Shown: in pieces, positions 14,357 through 17,238 of the stretch
How positions within the stretch are numbered: position 1 is the first letter of the stretch
Layout of the letters: the number at the start of each line of letters is the position of its first letter
Source of the DNA: Eubacterium sp. CAG:251
GTDB lineage: Bacteria; Bacillota; Clostridia; Oscillospirales; Acutalibacteraceae
Length of the DNA: 17,238 bases
Assembly: GCA_000436835.1 (NCBI GenBank)
Contig: FR889115.1
Location: 1 to 17,238 of the forward strand
Direction of reading: 5' to 3'
Translations under genes and position numbers: made by a program
Notes under the pieces: model-generated
The model's input: the letters and a program-made list of their open reading frames with translations, nothing else
Database searches by the model: none
What the model was told of the DNA's origin: nothing

Positions 14357-14386
14357 ATTATATTTTAACATATATTCATATTTCAA
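14357..14386 (-). promoter_or_regulatory. Promoter of the ylqF operon
   Basis: On the minus strand -35 TTGAAA (14381-14386) and -10 TATAAT (14357-14362) are 18 bp apart. An overlapping alternative, TTGATT with 17 bp to TAAAAT, lies 4-5 bp upstream. Either follows the rplS terminator directly. Confidence 0.6.
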
Positions 14387-14390
14387 TCAA

Positions 14391-14425
14391 TAAAAAATAC
14401 CACAGAAATAAAATCTGTGGTATTT
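14391..14425 (-). terminator. Terminator after rplS
   Basis: An 11-bp perfect stem (AAATACCACAG at 14415-14425 as read on the minus strand, pairing with 14395-14405) has a 9-nt loop and is followed by a run of T on the minus strand (14397 down to 14392). It separates rplS from the ylqF operon. Confidence 0.9.
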
Positions 14426-14441
14426 AATAAGTAATATTAAA

Positions 14442-14786
14442 TTACTGGATATCTTCCTTAACCTTTGCAGCCTTGCCGACACGGTCACGAAGATAATAAA
14501 GCTTAGCACGGCGAACCTTACCGCTACGAACAACCTTAACGTCAACAACGTTAGGTGAATGCATTGGGAATACTCTTTCAACACCAACGCCGTATGAAAT
14601 ACGACGAACGGTAAATGTCTTTGAAATGCCTGAACCCTTAATAGCGATTACAGTGCCTTCAAACATCTGAATTCTTTCTCTCTGACCTTCACGAATGTTA
14701 ACAGATACTTTAACTGTATCACCAATGTTAAACTTTGGAAGTTCAGCCTTTGTGCTGTCTTTTTCAATTAACTTGAGTGCGTCCAT
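14442..14786 (-). CDS. rplS: 50S ribosomal protein L19
   Basis: A large-subunit protein near the 30S-50S interface. It has 114 residues, standard length. The family signatures are visible: FNIGDTVKV (19-27), REGQRERIQMFEGTVI (32-47), FTVRRISYGVGVERVFP (58-74) and the C-terminal VRRAKLYYLR. The ATG follows a strong TAGGAGGAAG site. It is transcribed alone from a strong promoter with a structured leader and ends at an intrinsic terminator. Confidence 0.98.
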   Translation of the reverse strand: MDALKLIEKDSTKAELPKFNIGDTVKVSVNIREGQRERIQMFEGTVIAIKGSGISKTFTVRRISYGVGVERVFPMHSPNVVDVKVVRSGKVRRAKLYYLRDRVGKAAKVKEDIQ

Positions 14787-14903
14787 TTTTCTTCCTCCTA
14801 AATTTTATGAGATGTTCATAACGAATAACGAAAGAGGACCATCTTCTTATAATGCTAAACGCCGACATTACACGCGTTGTAAGAGTTACAACGGATTAAA
14901 TGC
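14787..14903 (-). promoter_or_regulatory. Structured 5' leader of rplS (candidate L19 leader)
   Basis: The predicted leader is about 117 nt. Read on the minus strand it holds an 8-bp hairpin CGTTGTAA-CTC-TTACAACG (14875-14893), a second hairpin GTAATG...CATTAT around an 11-nt loop (about 14850-14872), and a weak long-range pairing AGATG...CATCT (about 14812-14845) that ends shortly before the ribosome binding site. An autoregulatory L19 leader is known in low-GC Gram-positives (Rfam L19_leader). I cannot verify a match here by eye. Confidence 0.5.
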
Positions 14904-14909
14904 TGATAT

Positions 14910-14938
14910 ATAATACCATAATGTTTTGGAAATTGCAA
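14910..14938 (-). promoter_or_regulatory. Promoter of rplS
   Basis: On the minus strand -35 TTGCAA (14933-14938) and -10 TATTAT (14910-14915) are exactly 17 bp apart, with an A6 run (14942-14947 region) just upstream. The predicted start is near 14903. Confidence 0.78.
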
Positions 14939-14962
14939 GTATTTTTTCAAAAAGTAAAAGAT

Positions 14963-15628
14963 TTATTTAAACTCTTTATAATCTTTGTCAAGAAGTGATA
15001 TTCTTGCAATGCTTTTCCATTCAAAATCCATATCTATAAGCCTTATAATCGTATCAAACAGAAGTGACGGATTAAGATTTTTTTCAGGGCCTGCGAGCAA
15101 ACGAATATTCAGCACTATAACATCATTGCGAATTGAAATGGAATATTTATCAATAAATGACTTAATATTTGTTTCTTTCATAACTCGCTTTCTACCCTGT
15201 TTCCCTTTTTTGAGAGCAAGAATTTCATCGCTTGATAAAACATTTTTAATTTTTTCTAAAGCTAAATCATTATCCGCAAATTCGAATTTATAAACATAAT
15301 CGGAATATACAATTTCGCTGTTATCTCGAAAATCGTCATAAACATCAACAATTTTCAAATCTTCGGGCAAAACGCTGTTGAGCCTATCCTTAATTTCTTT
15401 ATTAGTGATTTCCCCGGTAATTCTCAAATCTACGCTTTCACAAAGACTTTCAACGCCGAGAGAAAGCGGAAGCGAAAAGCTCATATAAGGGTGCGGATTG
15501 AAACCCTCGGTATACCAAAGCGGAATACCTGCTCTTTTAAGAGCACGTGACATTGCACGGTTGATATCAAGATGACTGATATATTTTAATCTGCCTGTTT
15601 TTGAAAAACGAAGTCTAACCTCTCGCAT
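14963..15628 (-). CDS. DUF2344 / TIGR03936 family protein
   Basis: A 221-residue protein of unknown function. The N-terminus is diagnostic: VRLRFSKTGRLKYISHLD (4-21), followed by TEGFNPHPYMSFSLPLSLGVES. The middle is Lys-rich and the C-terminal part is predicted soluble, with no membrane segment. Its ATG lies inside the end of the radical SAM gene (14-nt overlap), with GGAGGA as ribosome binding site, so the two are translationally coupled. In other bacteria the two domains can be fused and often stand beside RNase G and rplU; here the next gene is rplS, under its own promoter. A weak 6-bp stem with a T-rich tail follows the stop, but I do not call a terminator. Confidence 0.92.
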   Translation of the reverse strand: MREVRLRFSKTGRLKYISHLDINRAMSRALKRAGIPLWYTEGFNPHPYMSFSLPLSLGVESLCESVDLRITGEITNKEIKDRLNSVLPEDLKIVDVYDDFRDNSEIVYSDYVYKFEFADNDLALEKIKNVLSSDEILALKKGKQGRKRVMKETNIKSFIDKYSISIRNDVIVLNIRLLAGPEKNLNPSLLFDTIIRLIDMDFEWKSIARISLLDKDYKEFK

Positions 15629-17238
15629 CGCAATGTCCTCCGTTTAACTTATTTGCACCGCAACCTGCACATTTAATTCTGCAATGAGGGGTTGTTTTAT
15701 TCTCGTGTGCCTTTTTATTTTCAAATTCTAGGAACTTCCTGCTCACACCGTAATCAAGATGATCCCAAGGTAAAAGTTCTGAAAATTCACGTTTTCTGTG
15801 AGTGTAAAAATGGGGGTCAATTCCGTTTTCTTCAAAAGCCTGCATCCAAGCGTCAAAATTAAATTGGTCGTCCCAAGAATCAAATTTACAGCCAAGTTCA
15901 TACGCACGAAGTATAACCTTTCCGAGACGTCTGTCACCACGGGCAAGAACACCTTCAAGAAGTGAGGTCGGAGTTTCGTGATATGAAACCCTGATTTTTT
16001 TTGTTGGTATTGATTCAAGCAAATGCTTTTGCTTAGCTTTGAGCGACTCCATACTATCCTCAGGTTCCCATTGAAACGGCGTGAACGGCTTAGGGATAAA
16101 CGATGCACACGAAATTGACACCTGCACACCCGTCCCTTTTTGCCTGTTAGGGTTATTATAAAAAGCATGAATAACGTCCATACCGAGATTTGCAATTCCC
16201 TCGATATCTTCCATTGTTTCGGTTGGTAAGCCCATCATAAAATAAAGCTTAACCGATGTCCAGCCGTTATCGAAAGCCTTAGTGCAAGTTCTTATTACTT
16301 CCTCTTGAGTAACGTTCTTGTTGATTACGTCACGAAGTCGTTGAGTACCTGCCTCAGGCGCAAATGTAAGACCGCTTCTCCTTACCTTATTAAGCTGTTC
16401 AACGAGTTCGTCGGAAAAATTATCAACACGAAGCGACGGCAAAGAAAGATTTATATTTTCCTTAACGGTCCAATCTATAAGCGTTGTAAGCATATTATTA
16501 ACCTCGCTGTGGTCCGAAGTTGAAAGAGAACACAGCGAAAGTTCGTCATAGCCTGTCGAATCAATCAAAGCCTTGCTTTGCTTATTAATCGTTTCTACAC
16601 TTTTTTCTCTAATCGGTCTGTAAATAAATCCTGCTTGGCAAAAGCGGCAACCTCTTATACATCCCCTGAATATTTCCTCAACTGCTCTGTCATGAACAAT
16701 ATTAATATAAGGAACAACAAATTCCTTGGGGTAAAACACCTTGTTCATATCAGAAACAACTGCTTTTTTCACCTTTTCGGGTGCGCCGTAAAGCGGCTTA
16801 AGTTCCTTCAATGTACCGTCTTCATTATATGAATCCTCATAAAACGACGGAACATAAATGCCTGTTATATCTTTAGCCTTAAGCAAAAATTCCTTTTTGG
16901 AAAGTCCTTTTTTCTTGCAATCAATAAGCAAATCTATAACCTGATTTGTAGTTTCCTCGCCGTCACCGAGAAAAACGATATCGACAAAATCTGTTATCGG
17001 CTCCGGATTGCAGGCACAAGGACCGCCAACGCATATAAGCGGCGTCAAATTTTCTCTGTCGCTTGATTTAAGCGGTATTTGAGCAAGATTGAGCATATTC
17101 AAAACGTTTGTATATGAAAGCTCATATTGAAGAGTAAAACCAATCATATCAAAATCTTTAATATAATCGCCGCTTTCAAGAGCAAAAAGAGGAACATTAT
17201 TTTTTCTGAGTTGCTCTTCCATATCGTTATCAGGAGCA
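15615..17238 (-). CDS. B12-binding-type radical SAM protein (TIGR03960), 5' end missing
   Basis: A partial gene. The frame runs open off the right edge, and the first visible codons (APDND, then MEEQLRKN at 17222) match the middle of the family's N-terminal domain, so the ATG at 17222 is not the real start and about 80 residues are missing. A cobalamin-binding-like domain with VGGPCACNPEP (65-75, counted from that Met) precedes the radical SAM core, whose 4Fe-4S ligands are C188, C192 and C195 in RGCIRGCRFCQAG (CX3CX2C). The C-terminus is Cys-rich (CRIKCAGCGANK). The gene overlaps the DUF2344 gene by 14 nt. Substrate and product are unknown; a role in RNA modification or maturation is only a guess from its frequent RNase G neighbourhood. 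Confidence 0.93.
   Translation of the reverse strand, partial: APDNDMEEQLRKNNVPLFALESGDYIKDFDMIGFTLQYELSYTNVLNMLNLAQIPLKSSDRENLTPLICVGGPCACNPEPITDFVDIVFLGDGEETTNQVIDLLIDCKKKGLSKKEFLLKAKDITGIYVPSFYEDSYNEDGTLKELKPLYGAPEKVKKAVVSDMNKVFYPKEFVVPYINIVHDRAVEEIFRGCIRGCRFCQAGFIYRPIREKSVETINKQSKALIDSTGYDELSLCSLSTSDHSEVNNMLTTLIDWTVKENINLSLPSLRVDNFSDELVEQLNKVRRSGLTFAPEAGTQRLRDVINKNVTQEEVIRTCTKAFDNGWTSVKLYFMMGLPTETMEDIEGIANLGMDVIHAFYNNPNRQKGTGVQVSISCASFIPKPFTPFQWEPEDSMESLKAKQKHLLESIPTKKIRVSYHETPTSLLEGVLARGDRRLGKVILRAYELGCKFDSWDDQFNFDAWMQAFEENGIDPHFYTHRKREFSELLPWDHLDYGVSRKFLEFENKKAHENKTTPHCRIKCAGCGANKLNGGHCDARG

Noticed and set aside
14941..14962. Terminator after the DUF2344 gene
   Set aside because: Only a weak 6-bp AAAGAT/ATCTTT stem with a long loop precedes the T-rich stretch; not enough to call.
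1..17238. CRISPR array, insertion sequence, prophage or defence island
   Set aside because: No repeated spacers, terminal inverted repeats, transposase, integrase or defence-family domains are visible; all long frames are ordinary chromosomal families.

Overview
This window is chromosomal housekeeping DNA from an AT-rich, low-GC Gram-positive bacterium. It is most likely an anaerobic member of the Clostridia (Oscillospirales/Ruminococcus-like is a guess). The evidence is the gene content (tig-clpP-clpX-lon-engB, rplS-ylqF-rnhB, a YerC-type TrpR-like regulator, DUF1540, and a B12-type radical SAM protein beside a DUF2344 protein), the AGGAGG-type ribosome binding sites, and the clear sigma-A-type promoters with 17-18 bp spacers. 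I see no insertion sequence, phage gene, CRISPR array or other sign of transfer. Every gene lies on the minus strand except one 56-residue Cys-rich protein.

Layout from high to low coordinates, which is the direction of transcription. (1) 17238-14963: a radical SAM protein cut by the window edge, translationally coupled to a DUF2344 protein. (2) 14938-14391: rplS alone, with a strong promoter, a structured leader of about 117 nt and a terminator. (3) 14386-10969: ylqF(rbgA)-rnhB-yraN, tightly packed, then thrC, which probably has an extra promoter of its own. (4) 10956-10682: a bidirectional terminator, the plus-strand DUF1540 gene, and a short divergent promoter region. (5) 10643-9957: a metallophosphoesterase. 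(6) 9908-6547: tig-clpP-clpX under a consensus-like promoter, closed by a long terminator. (7) 6537-2117: lon-engB-lysA, whose -10 element sits inside a perfect 23-bp palindrome. (8) 2120-123: yerC-methyltransferase-hslO with overlapping or abutting frames. (9) 124-1: a tRNA promoter with helically phased A-tracts, and the first 34 nt of a tRNA.

The main functional theme is protein quality control. Trigger factor, ClpXP, Lon and the redox-regulated chaperone Hsp33 are spread over three adjacent transcription units. Ribosome assembly factors (EngB, YlqF), ribosomal protein L19 and two amino-acid biosynthesis genes (lysA, thrC) fill the rest. No new multi-gene system is apparent. The items most worth a second look are the palindrome over the lon promoter, the phased A-tracts of the tRNA promoter, the rplS leader, the coupled radical SAM/DUF2344 pair, the divergent LysA and the lone DUF1540 gene.
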